Shown here: positions 49,641 through 58,051 of the stretch, piece after piece
Layout: each line of letters starts with the position of its first letter
Numbering within the stretch: position 1 is the first letter of the stretch
Source: Nitrospinota bacterium
GTDB taxonomy: Bacteria; Nitrospinota_A; UBA7883; JACRLM01
NCBI GenBank assembly: GCA_016208975.1
Contig: JACQXA010000004.1
Location: 1,799,015-1,863,014, forward strand
Reading direction: 5' to 3'
Length of the DNA stretch: 64,000 nt
Program-made: the position numbers and the translations under genes
The notes under the pieces: generated by a model
The model's database searches: none
What the model saw: the letters and a program-made list of their open reading frames with translations, nothing else
Told to the model about the DNA's origin: nothing

Positions 49641-49910
49641 CTACGGTTTTATTAGATACATGACGCCGAATACTATGAAAAGGATCCCAGCCCCCCGGTG
49701 CAAGAACGCCGGTGGCAAGTATTGCGAAAGGACGCTTCCAAACACTGTGGCGATGGCGGAGGTTGCTATAAGGGCTGTGGCAGAGCCAATAAACACGCTC
49801 CACCTGGAACTCTCGCCCGATGAGAACGCCAGCGTGGCCAGCTGGGTTTTGTCTCCCAGTTCCGCCAGGAAAATCGTAATGAATACGGATGATATGACCT
49901 TTAAATCCAC
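49641..49910 (-). CDS. Half-size GDT1/TMEM165-family transporter
   Basis: 89 residues from a GTG with AAAGGGG 5 bases upstream; a TTG 15 bases earlier is less likely. The signature AELGDKTQLATLAFSSG is the metal-binding motif of the GDT1/UPF0016 family, Mn2+ or Ca2+ exporters. Most members have two such repeats in about 190 residues; this one has a single repeat with three helices and would have to act as a dimer. Ends normally at a TAG. Its neighbour 11 bases downstream is the SelW-like selenoprotein, and the IspH-UbiA gene lies downstream of both on the map but is read toward them from its own start. Confidence 0.88.
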   Translation of the reverse strand: MDLKVISSVFITIFLAELGDKTQLATLAFSSGESSRWSVFIGSATALIATSAIATVFGSVLSQYLPPAFLHRGAGILFIVFGVMYLIKP

Positions 49911-49941
49911 CAAAACCCCTTTCAAAACTTCATGTTAACGA

Positions 49942-51684
49942 TCAGGATATCAAAAGCCACGTGATGGCCAGCAATCCGGTGAAATGAAATACGCCATCCA
50001 CCACCAGGTCAAAAGCCAGCCCGCGGTCTATAGTCCGGCGGTGGTATAGCCACAAGTACATGGCAGTGTAGCCTATGGATAGCAATAGCGCGTAGGCAAA
50101 TGGGCCCACCAGCCCCGAGTATGCCGCCGAAACCAACATGCATGCAAGCCCCGTGGTTACCATCGCCAGGAATGTTTTTGAGCCAGTGATACCTATGAGT
50201 ATGGGGATTGTTTCTCTTCCAACTACTCTGTCGCCCCGAATGTCCCTGATGTCTGACAATACGGACCGGATGTAAACCATGGTAAAAGCGAACACGAAGG
50301 CCACTGCGGCGGCCGGAAAACTTACATCCCCCGGCGCCGACATGGCGGGCATGGCCACAGTCACAGCGGCCCAGCCCAATCCCGCGAAAATGTCCTTTGA
50401 GGCTGGTATATCCTTAAGCCTGTGGATGCGGATGATTCTGGTTTTCGGGAACCATTTTACGGTGTACGCAAGTCCCATGAAGGTCGCCATGGTGTATATT
50501 AGCGCCGCGCTTGCATCCAAGTACGCCGCCAAAGCCAGCCCCATCACCGCCGAAAGGCCCGCCAGAACACCCATCAACCGGCCCCAGCGTTGATAGAACC
50601 GGGTTTTTTCCGGCTCATTGTGCTTGAAGGTCTGCAAGTCGTTCAACTGGTTTAACACGTGCATGGAGAATATATACATGGCCGCCACCGCCGCCGGGCG
50701 CCATCCGGGCTCGTAACCTGCCAGCATGGCGTTGGCCAGCGTTAAAAGGCCCGCGCCCGCGCCAAGGTGCAGGTTGCTTACCACCCACGCCTCCGCCAGC
50801 CGGGCCAACAGCCCCCGCGCCGGCCCTTTCCTGCCTTCGCGGATTCCGGCCACTCGGTCGCGGACCCGTTCTATCATCCAGGTCGGCGTGGAGGCTCCTG
50901 CGGTGATGCCTATCCTTTGGTATTTAAGGATTTCGGCCGGATCCAGCTCCGTTTCGGTTTCCACCAGTGATACGCCCACGCCCGTTTCCCGGGCAATGGC
51001 CGCAAGCCTTGCGGTGTTGGCGGAGCTTTTTCCGCCTACCACAATTAAAAGGTCCACCTCCCCGGCAAGCCTTAAAACCTCGTTCTGCCGCTCATCTGTA
51101 GCGTCGCAGATGGTGTTAGTGATGTCGGCGTTGGGGAACCGTGCCTGTATGGCCTCCACAATGGCTTTATATTTGGTTATATCGCAGGTGGTTTGCGCCA
51201 CCACGCATACGCTGTCCATTTGAGGCAAACCGGCAACTTCCTCCACCCTTGCGACGACGTGCCCCTTCCCATCGGCGAATCCCAACAGCCCCACAACCTC
51301 CGCATGGCCCAGGTCGCCGATGATAATGGTGGAGAAACCTTTAGCCGCGTGCTTTTTGATTATGCCTTGCACCTTTGCCACCAGCGGGCAGGTGGCGTCG
51401 TTAATGGTCAGTCCTTTTTCTTTCAGTCTCCGGCGCACCTGGGGGGTAACGCCGTGGGTGCGGATGATTACCGTGCCGTGATCCAGCGTGGTGGCGTCTT
51501 CCAGCGCGAAGATGTCCTTACCCTCCAGGGTCTCTATCACCTGGGGGTTATGGATAAGCGGGCCGTGGGTGTACACGGGCCCATCGGCATTATTGGCGGT
51601 GTCCATGGCGATATCCATGGCCCTCTTGACACCCCAGCAAAAACCCGCCGTGCGGGCGATTTTTATTTCTTCTTTTCCGGACAT
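49942..51684 (-). CDS. ispH: IspH-UbiA fusion protein
   Basis: 580 residues from the ATG at 51684. Residues 1-285 are 4-hydroxy-3-methylbut-2-enyl diphosphate reductase: the three 4Fe-4S Cys are in RTAGFCWGVKRA, NDATCPLVAKV and NTICDATDERQ, with HGPLIHNP, RTHGVTP and GGKSSANTARL. This enzyme makes IPP and DMAPP in the MEP pathway. Residues 300-580 are a UbiA-type membrane prenyltransferase: LNQLNDLQTFKHNEPEK and YIRSVLSDIRDIRGDRVVGR, with about eight helices. The fusion joins isoprenoid precursor formation to a prenyl-transfer domain. MITE copy C lies 50 bases upstream of the start. UbiA acceptor unknown. Confidence 0.9.
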   Translation of the reverse strand: MSGKEEIKIARTAGFCWGVKRAMDIAMDTANNADGPVYTHGPLIHNPQVIETLEGKDIFALEDATTLDHGTVIIRTHGVTPQVRRRLKEKGLTINDATCPLVAKVQGIIKKHAAKGFSTIIIGDLGHAEVVGLLGFADGKGHVVARVEEVAGLPQMDSVCVVAQTTCDITKYKAIVEAIQARFPNADITNTICDATDERQNEVLRLAGEVDLLIVVGGKSSANTARLAAIARETGVGVSLVETETELDPAEILKYQRIGITAGASTPTWMIERVRDRVAGIREGRKGPARGLLARLAEAWVVSNLHLGAGAGLLTLANAMLAGYEPGWRPAAVAAMYIFSMHVLNQLNDLQTFKHNEPEKTRFYQRWGRLMGVLAGLSAVMGLALAAYLDASAALIYTMATFMGLAYTVKWFPKTRIIRIHRLKDIPASKDIFAGLGWAAVTVAMPAMSAPGDVSFPAAAVAFVFAFTMVYIRSVLSDIRDIRGDRVVGRETIPILIGITGSKTFLAMVTTGLACMLVSAAYSGLVGPFAYALLLSIGYTAMYLWLYHRRTIDRGLAFDLVVDGVFHFTGLLAITWLLIS

Positions 51685-51734
51685 CTTTCTATTGTGCCAC
51701 ATGGCCCGCCCCGGCCCAAGAGTACCGGCGTTTT

Positions 51735-51885
51735 GGTGGTGTCTCAGTTTGAATCTCAAATAACAGACAGATCCTTCACTTCGCTTGCGCTTCGCTCAGG
51801 ATGACAATGTTATCAACGGCTTTTATATTGTCATTCTGAGCGTAAGTGAAGAATCTCCCCTGTATTTTCAAACTGAGACACTACC
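51735..51885. mobile_element. Intact 151-bp MITE-like element, copy C
   Basis: Identical ends to copy A (GGTGGTGTCTCAGTTTGAA and TTCAAACTGAGACACTACC) and the same 151-bp length. Exact 8-bp target duplication GGCGTTTT at 51727-51734 and 51886-51893. It sits in the divergent intergenic region between ispH-ubiA and the heme-binding cyclase gene and may affect both promoters. Confidence 0.93.
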
Positions 51886-51948
51886 GGCGTTTTACGGCCA
51901 TCATGGTGGAAAGCGCGCATAATCTGTTTCACTCCCCGTTTTGCGGGT

Positions 51949-51960
51949 TATAATTGCAAA
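51949..51960 (+). promoter_or_regulatory. Candidate -10 element abutting the start codon
   Basis: TATAAT at 51949-51954 lies 5 bases before the ATG, and no Shine-Dalgarno is visible. The region 17 bp upstream (GTTTCA) matches the -35 consensus at only 3 of 6. If used, the mRNA would be leaderless. Confidence 0.35.
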
Positions 51961-54089
51961 TGTTTGAAAACCCACGAATAAACGACCATAAGCGTATTAA
52001 CGAGATGTTGCTTTGGCATGAACGGTTATCCGCGAAGATTGTTGGCATAGGCCTGGTATTCTTCGCCGTCATGGCGCTATCCATTTACGCCTATTATGAC
52101 GCGCTCCGGGACGAGCTTGTGAGCGCCAGCAGGAAAGACGCGGCTCGTTTGGCGCAAAGCCTTGTGGCCAGTTTCAATACCTTCATCCTCAACACACCCC
52201 AGGGCGGAGCCATTATCGGGGAATACGTGGACAACGTAAACACCGGGTTGCAGGGCGCCCGCGCCCGGATGGTGCGCGGCGATTCGATAAACAGACAATA
52301 CGGCATCCATCCAGATGGGAGCCCCATGAGTCCCGAGGAGGAGGCGTCGCTGAAAGACGGAGCGCGGCGAACCTGGGAGTCGGCGGAATATTTCCATCAG
52401 GTAAACCCGGTGAAGTCCGAAAAGGGTTGCGGATCATGCCATGCCATGGCGGACGGTTCCGGCCGGCCGGTTCCGGACGGGGCCACGCTGGGGCTCATAG
52501 TTGTAAGCGTCTCCAACGCCGGGATGAAAGCAAGCCTGGCCAACCTTAAAGAGGAGTCGTTCAAGATCCTGGCGCTTATGGCCCTGCTGATCTTCATGAT
52601 AGCCGCCTATATCAACTTCAGGGTGGCGCGGCCATTGGAAAAGGTGCTTTCGGCCATGAGGGAGGTGACCCTCGGAAAGCTGGAGGAACGGGTGGACATC
52701 CGCCAGAAAGACGAGATAGGCAAGCTGGCCGAAAACTTCAACCACATGGCCGGGCAGATGGAGCGTTCTTTCCGCAGGATAGAGAACTGGAACGTGGAGC
52801 TTGGCGCCGAGGTGGAGCGTAAAACTGACGAGATCAGGAAAATGCGGGACTACTATCACGCGGTGATAGACTCCACCCAGCGCATAATCCTCACCACCGG
52901 GCTGGATTTCCTTGTGGATTCTGTGAACGCCGAGTGGGACAAGCAGGCGGAGAAACTGGGCGTATCCCTGAGGCGGGATGATCTGACAGGCAGGGACATC
53001 ATCTCTTTACTGCCAGAGGGAGACCGGGAGATGATGCGGGAGGTTTGCCGCGGGATAGCGGGCCGGGGGAGCGAGGCCACCGACGGGCTTTACAAACGGG
53101 AATACGAATTAACCATCGGCGGGGCCAGGAAGTATTTCAGCCTCTCCATATCCCCACTGCTGGATTCGGCATGGGCGGTGGTGGGCCTGGTGTTCGTGGT
53201 GGTGGACATCACCGACAGGAAAGAAGCCGAAGAGCTATTAAAAGTCGAGCGCAACAAGCTGAACGCCATTATGAACGGGATGGGGGCCTCGGTTTGCATC
53301 GTGGATTCAAGCCACCGCATCACCTTCATGAACCGCGTCATGCGGGACACCTTCGGCGAAGCCGCTTACGGCGCGCCTTGTTACAGCGTGGTATCCACCT
53401 TTAAAGAGCCTTGCGCCGGTTGCGAAACCGGCAAAATGGAGGGGGTGGTGAACATGGAGGTGAAAGGCCCCAACGGCAGGAGTTATCTGCTCACCCACTC
53501 GCCCATTACAGACATGGATGGAAAACGCTCCATTGTGGAGGTGATAGAGGACATCACCTATCTTAAGGACATGGAGGAGCGCCTGAGGGAGCTTACCATT
53601 ACAGACAACCTTACACAGCTTTACAACAAACGGCATTTCATCGACAGGCTGGCCGACGAGATGACCCGCGCCCAAAGGGTGGGAGCCCCGCTTTCTCTGC
53701 TGTTCGCCGATATCGACAAGTTCAAAAGCTTTAACGATACATACGGCCACGTGGAGGGGGACCAGTTGCTGGCCGCACTTGGCGGGATAATACGCGGCTC
53801 CATCCGCTCCCATGTGGACATGGGGTTCCGTTACGGAGGCGAGGAGTTTACCGTTATCCTGCCGGGGGCCGGGACCAGGCAGGCGGTCATCGTGGCCGAC
53901 AGGATACGTCAGGGATTCTCACAAAAAAGGTTCAAGGTTGGGGCCGGTGGCCGGGAGGATTACAGGACCATAAGCCTTGGTGTGGCCATCTTCAATCCCG
54001 GCGAGGATATGGACTCTTTTCTGGAGCGGGCCGACGCGGCCATGTACCGCGCTAAAAAGGCCGGTGGCGACCGGGTGGAAACGGCCTGA
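51960..54089 (+). CDS. Heme-binding membrane diguanylate cyclase
   Basis: 709 residues from the ATG at 51960. TM1 near 25-45, periplasmic sensor to about 200, TM2 about 200-220. The periplasmic part holds one c-type heme motif, GCGSCHAMADGS (CxxCH), with a Tyr/His-containing stretch before it (SAEYFHQVNPVKSEK). HAMP (about 222-275: VARPLEKVLSAMREVTLGKL), two PAS parts (about 295-420, 425-530) and a GGDEF domain follow, near 626: YGGEEFTVILPGAG. The substrate strand is intact (FADIDKFKSFNDTYGHVEGD), so it should make c-di-GMP. The second PAS contains PCAGCETGK, possibly redox-active. Likely senses a gas or redox state in the periplasm. Confidence 0.92.
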   Translation: MFENPRINDHKRINEMLLWHERLSAKIVGIGLVFFAVMALSIYAYYDALRDELVSASRKDAARLAQSLVASFNTFILNTPQGGAIIGEYVDNVNTGLQGARARMVRGDSINRQYGIHPDGSPMSPEEEASLKDGARRTWESAEYFHQVNPVKSEKGCGSCHAMADGSGRPVPDGATLGLIVVSVSNAGMKASLANLKEESFKILALMALLIFMIAAYINFRVARPLEKVLSAMREVTLGKLEERVDIRQKDEIGKLAENFNHMAGQMERSFRRIENWNVELGAEVERKTDEIRKMRDYYHAVIDSTQRIILTTGLDFLVDSVNAEWDKQAEKLGVSLRRDDLTGRDIISLLPEGDREMMREVCRGIAGRGSEATDGLYKREYELTIGGARKYFSLSISPLLDSAWAVVGLVFVVVDITDRKEAEELLKVERNKLNAIMNGMGASVCIVDSSHRITFMNRVMRDTFGEAAYGAPCYSVVSTFKEPCAGCETGKMEGVVNMEVKGPNGRSYLLTHSPITDMDGKRSIVEVIEDITYLKDMEERLRELTITDNLTQLYNKRHFIDRLADEMTRAQRVGAPLSLLFADIDKFKSFNDTYGHVEGDQLLAALGGIIRGSIRSHVDMGFRYGGEEFTVILPGAGTRQAVIVADRIRQGFSQKRFKVGAGGREDYRTISLGVAIFNPGEDMDSFLERADAAMYRAKKAGGDRVETA

Positions 54090-54102
54090 GTCAAACACCG
54101 CA

Positions 54103-54960
54103 ATGAAGACATTCCACCACATCTCCAAAATGAGGGATGCCGTCCGGGCCGAGCGGGCCAAAGGCGGAAGGATAGGTTTCGTGCCAACGCTTGGCTTCCT
54201 GCACGAGGGGCATGAGGCGCTGATTGCCGCCGCCATGCGCGATAACGACGTGGTGGTGGTCTCCCGGTTTGTAAATCCGCTCCAGTTCCGGAAAAAAGCT
54301 TTCGGCCGGTATCCCCGGGACGAAGCCCGCGATGCGGCCATTTGCGACAAGAACGGGGTTGACTATCTATTTTCCCCCGGCGTGGAGGAAATGTATCCAG
54401 AAGGGTTTGACACCCGGGCGGAGGTGATGGACCTCACCGGCAGGCTTGAAGGGGGCGCTATCCGCTGGCACTATCGTGGCGTGGTCACGGTGGTGGTGAA
54501 ATTGTTGAATATCGTCCAGCCCGACACGGCGTATTTCGGCAAGAAGGACGCGCATCAGCTGGCCATAATAAAAAGGTTCGTCAAGGACCTGAACATCCCC
54601 GTGGAGATAAGGGCCGTGGCCACCCGCAGGGCCAAAGACGGGCTCGCTTTATCCTCCCGCAACAGCCTGCTGACACCAGAGGAGCGCAAAGCGGCTGTGG
54701 TGATACCAGACGCCATAAAGGCTATTGGGAAAAAACTGAAATCCGGTTATGCCGATTACCGCGCTTTGGGGATGGAGCTTGAGAAGCTAATAGAAAAAGA
54801 GCCGAAGGCCAGGGTGGATTTCACCGCGGTGGTGGATGCGGAAACGTTGAGGGAAGAGGTTTCGGGGCCTTCGGCCATGATATACGCGGCGGTGTTCATC
54901 GGTGGCAAAAGGCTGACAGACAACCTGGTGGTGAAACTTGGCCCGCTGAATAAAAAGTGA
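54103..54960 (+). CDS. panC: Pantothenate synthetase PanC
   Basis: 285 residues. Joins pantoate and beta-alanine with ATP. HIGH-like motif FVPTLGFLHEGHEALI (Met of the usual PTMGxLHxGH replaced by Leu), VVSRFVNPLQF, YFGKKDAHQLAIIKRFV, and DGLALSSRNSLLTPEERKAA (the KMSKS-like SSRN). The start at 54103 is 13 bases past the cyclase stop. In the VNP motif Leu replaces the common Thr. No other pantothenate genes near. Confidence 0.93.
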   Translation: MKTFHHISKMRDAVRAERAKGGRIGFVPTLGFLHEGHEALIAAAMRDNDVVVVSRFVNPLQFRKKAFGRYPRDEARDAAICDKNGVDYLFSPGVEEMYPEGFDTRAEVMDLTGRLEGGAIRWHYRGVVTVVVKLLNIVQPDTAYFGKKDAHQLAIIKRFVKDLNIPVEIRAVATRRAKDGLALSSRNSLLTPEERKAAVVIPDAIKAIGKKLKSGYADYRALGMELEKLIEKEPKARVDFTAVVDAETLREEVSGPSAMIYAAVFIGGKRLTDNLVVKLGPLNKK

Positions 54961-54964
54961 CCGG

Positions 54965-55990
54965 CTAAACAGCGCCGCGCGACTCTTTGGCGGCGGAAAA
55001 AATTTCCTTGAGCATTCCCGCAATCTTTCCGGCCCTTAAACTCCCCCGCGAAACTTCCAGAAGCGTTTTCATGGAGGGCGCTATGTATGGAACATAAGTT
55101 GACACGCCCCGGACTGATGTTTGATAACCATAAGTGCCCAGCGCTTTGTAAATCCTTTGAAGCGTTGAAAACTCCAGAAGTTCCATAAATCTGTCTTTGG
55201 GCCACAGAGCCGCCCCGGAGGTTTTAAGAGCGTCGTAATAAATATCCCCAAGCCTGTTAACAAGATTAGGCGACAGCCCGGCGTATGGGTCGTACAGAAG
55301 CGAAGCCAGGTCGTACAGCATCCGGCCCATGCGGGCGTCCTGGTAATCTATCCACACCCGGCGTTTTTCCACGGCCATTATGTTCCGGCAATGCAGGTCC
55401 CGGTGGGCAAGGGTTTCCATCCGCCCGGCCAGGTCTTCTATAACCATCTTCCATTCGGCCATGAAATCATTACGCATGGAAACGGACATCTCAAACCCCA
55501 GATGCCCGCCAACAAAATGGGTGTTGGCGAACTCCACCTCCCAGGTAAGTTTCTCCACATCGAAGGCAAGTATGTAAGGCGGCAGGTTTTTATTGTCCAG
55601 GCGGTTGGCGTTAAGCTGGAACCTCACAAGGTCATGCAGGATGCGGCTGTACTCAGCTTCCAGTTCATCTTCCGCCATTGCGGAAATATGGTTTTGAAGA
55701 AGGTTGTCCCCAAGGTCTTCCAGTACAAGGAACGGCCCATCGCCGCCGAGGATTTTTGGAGTGTCCACCGCCAGTTCGTTCATAAGGGAAGTCATGGCCA
55801 TAAAATGCGCCGTCTGCCCTTTTTCCGGCGTCTGCATTATCACCACCGAACCGTTGGGATGGACGACCCGGTAGTATCTTCTGGTGGAAGCGTCCCCGGC
55901 CAGGGGGATTATCTCAAGCTGGCTTTCGGGAAATCCAGCCAGTGAGACAAGCCGCGCGGCCTGGCCCAATGTCAATGAAGGTTGGGTCAT
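54965..55990 (-). CDS. AmgK-like sugar kinase (aminoglycoside-phosphotransferase fold)
   Basis: 341 residues. APH-type kinase fold: GDASTRRYYRVVHPNGSVVI (glycine/phosphate loop), LVLEDLGDNLLQNHI hinge, catalytic ETLAHRDLHCRNIMAVE, and WIDYQDARMGRMLYDLASLL with the metal Asp. This spacing and the Q-D-A-x-x-G variant resemble AmgK, the N-acetylmuramate/N-acetylglucosamine 1-kinase of peptidoglycan recycling. anmK lies 5 kb away, which supports that reading. It overlaps waaA as ATGA. No murU-like nucleotidyltransferase is adjacent. Confidence 0.8.
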   Translation of the reverse strand: MTQPSLTLGQAARLVSLAGFPESQLEIIPLAGDASTRRYYRVVHPNGSVVIMQTPEKGQTAHFMAMTSLMNELAVDTPKILGGDGPFLVLEDLGDNLLQNHISAMAEDELEAEYSRILHDLVRFQLNANRLDNKNLPPYILAFDVEKLTWEVEFANTHFVGGHLGFEMSVSMRNDFMAEWKMVIEDLAGRMETLAHRDLHCRNIMAVEKRRVWIDYQDARMGRMLYDLASLLYDPYAGLSPNLVNRLGDIYYDALKTSGAALWPKDRFMELLEFSTLQRIYKALGTYGYQTSVRGVSTYVPYIAPSMKTLLEVSRGSLRAGKIAGMLKEIFSAAKESRGAV

Positions 55991-57261
55991 TTTACAAGCT
56001 CCAAAATGGCGTCAACCGCTTTTCCCACCGCGCCCCGGTTGGCTTCTACCGCCTTTTGGGCGTTCCGTCCGGCTTCGGCTCTGGCCGCCTCATCGGCTAA
56101 AAGGTTCACAAATTTTGCGATGATTTCATCTTCCGTGGCCGCCACATGGGCGCCACCGGAGTTTAGAAGGATAGCGGCGGCGTCCCTGAAATTGCCCATA
56201 TTCGGGCCGAACACCACAGGTACGCCATGGGCGGCGGGCTCCAGCGGGTTTTGCCCGCCGCGGGAGATAAAGCTCCCGCCCACGAACGCCACATCGGCAA
56301 CGGCGTACAGGCGGGAGAGTTCGCCGAACGTGTCTATCACCGGCACATTTATCACCCCTGGGGATTCAGCAGGCTTCCCCTGTGACCGGCGGGCCAACCT
56401 GTATTCCGCCGGAATGGAGCGCTCAATCCATCCCAAATCGTCCACCCGCCTGGGGGCGATGACAACCCGTGCGCCTCCCGCCCGTTCCGCCGCAGAAAAA
56501 GCGGCGCGGATTGCGGCCTCCTCCCCCTGGTGGATACTGCCGAGGAAGATAACCTTCTCCATACGGTTTAGGCCTAAAGACATTTTCAGCTCATCCCGCC
56601 CGCGCCCGTCCAACGGCTGGTGGGGCTTGTCGAATTTTAAATTACCGGCCACGGAAACCTTTGCGTCACCGGCGCCCAGATCTTTTAAACGCCTGGCGTC
56701 CTCTTCGCCTTGCATGAGGAACAAATCCATCCGGGCCAAGGCAGATTTTAACAACCATCGGGCCTTCTTGTACCGTGGATACGACCGGTCTGAAATGCGG
56801 CCGTTCACCAGCGCCACCTTGCCCCCATGGGCTTTCACCTCTTTGATCACGTTGGGCCAGATTTCCGTGTCGATCATCACCAGCGCCGAAGGATTTATGG
56901 CGGAAACTGCGCGCCGGGCCGAACCGGGAAAATCGTAGGGGAACCATAGTATCCGCGCCATGCTGGCCAGCTTTTCCTCCGCCACTTTCCGCCCCGTGGG
57001 GGTGCTTACCGTAAGGGTTATGGGTATGTGGGGCGCCTTTTCCGAAAGCAGGCGTATCAAAGGCTCCGCCGCCAGAGTCTCCCCCACCGAGACCGCGTGG
57101 ATCCATATGCATCTTTTCCCGCTAACCGGCGTCCTGAAACCTAACCGCTGAAAGAAATCCTGCCGGTACTCCGGCCTGGTGAGAAGCCTCCAGCCAATAT
57201 AGGGCGCCGCCAGGGGAAGCGACGCCAAGAGGCCGATGTTGTAAATTGTGTAAGCGGTCAT
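55987..57261 (-). CDS. waaA: Kdo transferase WaaA (KdtA)
   Basis: 424 residues. Adds Kdo sugars to lipid A precursor at the inner membrane. A membrane-binding N-terminal helix, catalytic Glu in HAVSVGETLAAEPL (near residue 61), VMIDTEIWPNVI, LVNGRISDRSYPRY and the C-terminal donor site VGGSFISRGGQNPLEPAAHG. Overlaps the genes on both sides by ATGA, forming a tight three-gene operon with the acyltransferase and the AmgK-like kinase. Confidence 0.95.
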   Translation of the reverse strand: MTAYTIYNIGLLASLPLAAPYIGWRLLTRPEYRQDFFQRLGFRTPVSGKRCIWIHAVSVGETLAAEPLIRLLSEKAPHIPITLTVSTPTGRKVAEEKLASMARILWFPYDFPGSARRAVSAINPSALVMIDTEIWPNVIKEVKAHGGKVALVNGRISDRSYPRYKKARWLLKSALARMDLFLMQGEEDARRLKDLGAGDAKVSVAGNLKFDKPHQPLDGRGRDELKMSLGLNRMEKVIFLGSIHQGEEAAIRAAFSAAERAGGARVVIAPRRVDDLGWIERSIPAEYRLARRSQGKPAESPGVINVPVIDTFGELSRLYAVADVAFVGGSFISRGGQNPLEPAAHGVPVVFGPNMGNFRDAAAILLNSGGAHVAATEDEIIAKFVNLLADEAARAEAGRNAQKAVEANRGAVGKAVDAILELVK

Positions 57262-57923
57262 GTTCTAGGTTCTTTAAAATAGCCGTCGGCCCGTTGGGTG
57301 ATGGCTGTCATGTCGGCCTCCATGTCAAGCCGGGCTTTCTCCAGGGCATCTTCGCCACAGTCCCGTGAGAGCGTCACCGGTGTTCCGTAGATCACCACCA
57401 CCTTGGAGAAAGGTTTTGGGATCATCAATTTGTCCCATGTGGGCAGGGTCCAGTAACTTGAGAAAGAGACCGTGACCGGCAAAGCGGGAGCGCCGGAAAG
57501 TTTTGAGATCAACAATGCGCCCGGTTGAAGATTGTAAATGGGGCCTCGGGAGCCGTCGGCTATCAGCACTGGGCAATATCCGTCCGACGCGCTCCGGGCC
57601 AAGGCCAGCAAGGCTTTCGCCGCGCCTTTGAATGAAGAGCCCCGCACCACGCCGAACCCGAACAGCTTCAGCGTCCGGGCTATAATCTCGCCGTCCACGC
57701 TGGGGCTGGCTAAAATACGGAACCGTCCGGCGGTTTTCCTGTAATAATATGGAAGGTAGAACAGCCTGCCGTGCCAGAATACCAGTGAATAGTTCTTTCC
57801 CTGGCCCAGCAAGGCGGATTCCCGCTCCCCTCCCTCGACAAAAAGCCGGAGGGTGACGCTTATCAGCCAGATAAGCAGGAAAGCCACTGGCGGGGCCACG
57901 TAGGAGTTTAAGAAATTTTTCAT
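57258..57923 (-). CDS. DUF374/lysophospholipid-acyltransferase-like protein
   Basis: 221 residues, one N-terminal membrane helix. Motifs: LVFWHGRLFYLPYYYR (H-x4-D-like site region), SVDGEIIARTLKLFGFGVVR, IADGSRGPIYNLQPGALLIS. This family is often next to waaA and is thought to act on lipid A or phospholipids. First gene of the operon with waaA and the kinase; the overlap with waaA is ATGA. Confidence 0.85.
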   Translation of the reverse strand: MKNFLNSYVAPPVAFLLIWLISVTLRLFVEGGERESALLGQGKNYSLVFWHGRLFYLPYYYRKTAGRFRILASPSVDGEIIARTLKLFGFGVVRGSSFKGAAKALLALARSASDGYCPVLIADGSRGPIYNLQPGALLISKLSGAPALPVTVSFSSYWTLPTWDKLMIPKPFSKVVVIYGTPVTLSRDCGEDALEKARLDMEADMTAITQRADGYFKEPRT

Positions 57924-57967
57924 CGGCGGTTTATTATGTCAGATGGCCGGGGCCGGTTCAACCGCGG

Positions 57968-57996
57968 TTGACTGGACCCGAGCTTTTGGATATTAT
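57968..57996 (+). promoter_or_regulatory. Sigma70-type promoter of the HPr-fusion gene
   Basis: TTGACT (57968-57973), exactly 17 bp, TATTAT (57991-57996). The TTG of the -35 could itself be read as an in-frame start codon, but transcription would begin near 58004, so the ATG at 58052 is the true start. Confidence 0.75.
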
Positions 57997-58051
57997 CCAC
58001 AATCTTAGCGCGAAACCAGCCATTACACGTGGTTTAAACCCCAGTTGCGGA

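Noticed and set aside
57968-58051. TTG start giving 28 extra N-terminal residues on the HPr fusion
   Set aside because: The TTG is the first part of a good -35 box (TTGACT-N17-TATTAT), so the region lies upstream of the predicted transcript start.
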